Assembly (NCBI GenBank): GCA_936440205.1
Contig: OW387133.1
Span: 48,882,374-48,946,373, forward strand
Direction: 5' to 3'
From: Lepidonotus clava
Lineage: Eukaryota > Annelida > Polychaeta > Phyllodocida > Polynoidae
DNA: 64,000 nt
Below, piece by piece: positions 34,501-37,500 of this stretch (positions are counted from its first letter, which is position 1; every line of letters begins with the position of its first letter). Both the position numbers and the translations under genes were made by a program. The notes under the pieces were generated by a model. That model made no database searches. It saw only the letters and a program-made list of their open reading frames with translations, and was not told where the DNA came from.

Positions 34501-37500
34501 TCATATCGGCCCAAAATGTCAGGTCGAACCTTCAAATTTGCAAATTTGTTCGAAACAGAAATTTGCCATCCGGGCGCTTCGCGCCTGGAGGAATCAAATC
34601 GAGGTCAAACCCTGGAGGGGAACTCCAGTCAAGCGTCCCGCTAAGTACACATGTACTAAGCATAACTGGTGGGCGCGCGACGTGGATGGTAATATTTTCT
34701 GGATCCAACTGCTTAATGTTGCTAGATCATATGCAGGGACCTTGTATTTATTGTAAATAATGTTGTTCTAGTTGAAGTTTGATTGAAATTTGACACGCAT
34801 TGTATAATGAAACTCGTTCATTCAAAATATCCGAATTCTCTGTATTAACTTTTATTGTGTTAACTCGTTCTGAAATTGGATTTATTGTGTGTTTGTTACT
34901 CTTAGAAGGTTAAGACAACTTCATACTGTATAAATGTTGAGTTTTGTTGACTTGTGTTTCAAATCGTATAAATCAAAAACTGTACAGGAATGTACTAAGC
35001 CAAAACTGAATTGGTCACCTTATGCACGGGTGTCGTTATCCCTAGGCCTTAATATGGGCTGACAATTCTTTGAACTCACCTTGTCACGGGTGTCACAATC
35101 TTTAAATCTTAATATAAGCTAACGATGCTGAGAACTTACTTTAATGTACAAGGCACGTACTAAGTGAATACCTAAGATGACGAATACTTCATCCTCTAAA
35201 ATTGACTTTGTCACTTTGTCACCATGATTATGTCATCATTTACGTTGTTATCCAAATAATCATGTTATCAATTTTTAACACTTACCTTGTCATTTTATGA
35301 ACGGGTTCTGCTAACCTTGAGCTTCAAGATGTGGATATCAACTCAATGAATAATTTCATTGTGAATTTGTGTTGAAACCGGATCTACCAATCTATTGACA
35401 CTGTGTTGAATGTACCACGAGAGTCAAGGCCACCCCCACATTGGTTTCTTTATGTTAGGAAACAATAATAACAAATATATCCAATCATCAAAATTGGAAA
35501 CTTTATCACATTTGATTGAAAATCTCCATTTGGTTTGAGCTATGTCGTCCACCTCCTTAAACTCAAACACCTGACCGCCGTCGAATGTACTAATGGCTTA
35601 GTACTTTTAATATATTGTCATGTTATATAATCCAACAAGGATCAGGCTTAGCAAGTCTACTTCTAGTCTACTCTTAGAAAGAAATATCTTGCGCTCCTAG
35701 CGCCACCTGTTAACCAATATAAAAGGCGTTGCAAGGTAGGGAGCGAGCAGTTAGTTGGTTAGAAGTTAGTAGTCACTTAGTTTAGTGAGAACATCAGCTA
35801 AGTAAGTTTAGCCAAGGAGTTATACTTGGAGTAAGTACATCGGCTCCCGTGTAACAGACTGGAGTTTACCAATATCAACTACCTCGGACATAGGATTGTG
35901 ATAGAGCTGAGTACTAGAATGGTCTAGAGGGTGTTGGAGCAACTCGTGTTCTAAATGTGGTTGATTGCTGATAGGAGATGGGAGGTGGACTGATGAAGAC
36001 TTATACATGGTGGCTTTGACTCGGGATGAGATGTTTATTGAATAAAAACCCTTTCATATTAAGAAGCTCCCTCATCGTTCATTTCTTTTGAACTATTGGG
36101 AAGTGGACGGACAAACTTTAAACGCAGTCTGAATTACTCAGGCATTCTGGATAAACGACTCATGAAGACTTGGATATACACGAACATTACGCAGTCTTAA
36201 ATCAAACATTAACAATAGTTCAATATAATTTGATCAAATCTTAAATCATTCAGTATAACCCCCTTGTCATCTGAACGAAAATACATAACGAATTACATAT
36301 AAACATAATTACAAATACATAATACAAAATTATGATATATTCACGTATCAGATTTCCCTACCTGGAGATGTGAACAATCTGGCCATCATCTACCCCTCTT
36401 TCCCTCATCGACTTGAACGCTTCCCGCGAGACAATACACAAGGCCATGACGTTCACCTGCAATATGAGCCGAAGAAGATTTGACTAAATGATACAATAAC
36501 AGTATTCTTCTTATCAATAACACAAGTGTACGATCATGTCAGGGAAGAAACAAATACCTATTTTGTTTATACGAAGAAATGCGAGGATAATTCGCAATGC
36601 ATATCCAACATACATAGATAAGTACGTAAAAAAACAACACAAGTGTTCTATTATGTGGTATCATTCTGAGTAAATATTGGGAAGCACTAATTTAAAGTTG
36701 AATGTGATACATCGTTCATTATCTCTCTTATCCCAATTTCCATAATCACTGAACAAGCGTCTCGTACATCGTTGACTCCAAGATTTTGTAAAAGGGAGGG
36801 GGGACCCCTCTGTAAAAATTTCCGTTGGACTTTCTAGGATTGAGAATTTTACATTAAAAAATCAATATTTGGCCAAAAACAGGGTGGTGGGATGCATACT
36901 CTATCCCCTCTCAAGCCGCCACTTTGTATGAACAGCGATTGCATATTACAGGGGCGGATCCAGAAGGGGGGTCCAGGGGGTCCTGACCCCCTCCTTTTTG
37001 TGGACCCCTAAGCTATAGGCAAAGAGGGGGAAATGTTGCACTCATGTGTGCGAATACATGCATTTTTAGTAATTAGCATATACAGCTGTATGCCCTCCTT
37101 TTGGAAATCCTGGATCTGCCTCTGTATTATGTCACAAAACGAAGAATGGTAAGAATCGCCATTTCGAAAATAGCCTCAACAAGGGGATTATGAGGTGCAA
37201 ATGTGGGTCCTGAAATGTTAGCCCTATAGATACTTCATCAACTTACATCGAGCATATTCCTCCATTGGTCTGTCGGCCCGCTGAAGAGCGGAGCGGGGTG
37301 GGAGAGGCCGGCGTTGTTGATACAGACGTCCACCCCACCATGTTCAGACTTGATGGTCTCAAACATGGCAAGAATCTCCTCCTCCTTGGTCAGGTCACAT
37401 TTTATGGCAAAAAGTTTTCCCTTCTCACCCGACAACTTCGCAGCTAATTCCTGGTACATAAAAAATGTGTATATGATGTTTAAATATAATCTTGGGCTTA

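Larger units (their letters stand above)
16550..36222 (+). mobile_element. 19.7-kb Ty3-type, envelope-bearing LTR retroelement (near-whole fossil)
   Basis: The element has two 637-bp LTRs (16550-17186 and 35586-36222) that begin TGTACTAATGG and end CAATAGTTCA. The likely target duplication is ATAT. Parts in order are the primer-binding site, gag, pol (protease, RT, RNase H, integrase), an unrecognised basic region, an envelope-like gene, about 4.4 kb of non-coding sequence, an opposite-strand ORF, and a further non-coding stretch before the 3' LTR. The RT motif YLDDV and the integrase GPF-type C-terminus place it in Ty3 (Metaviridae), and the envelope makes it errantivirus-like. It looks close to whole, with about one obvious break in pol. 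The LTRs look identical by eye, so it is young. It lies antisense in intron 3 of the dehydrogenase gene and is 2-3 times the usual family length. Confidence 0.92.
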
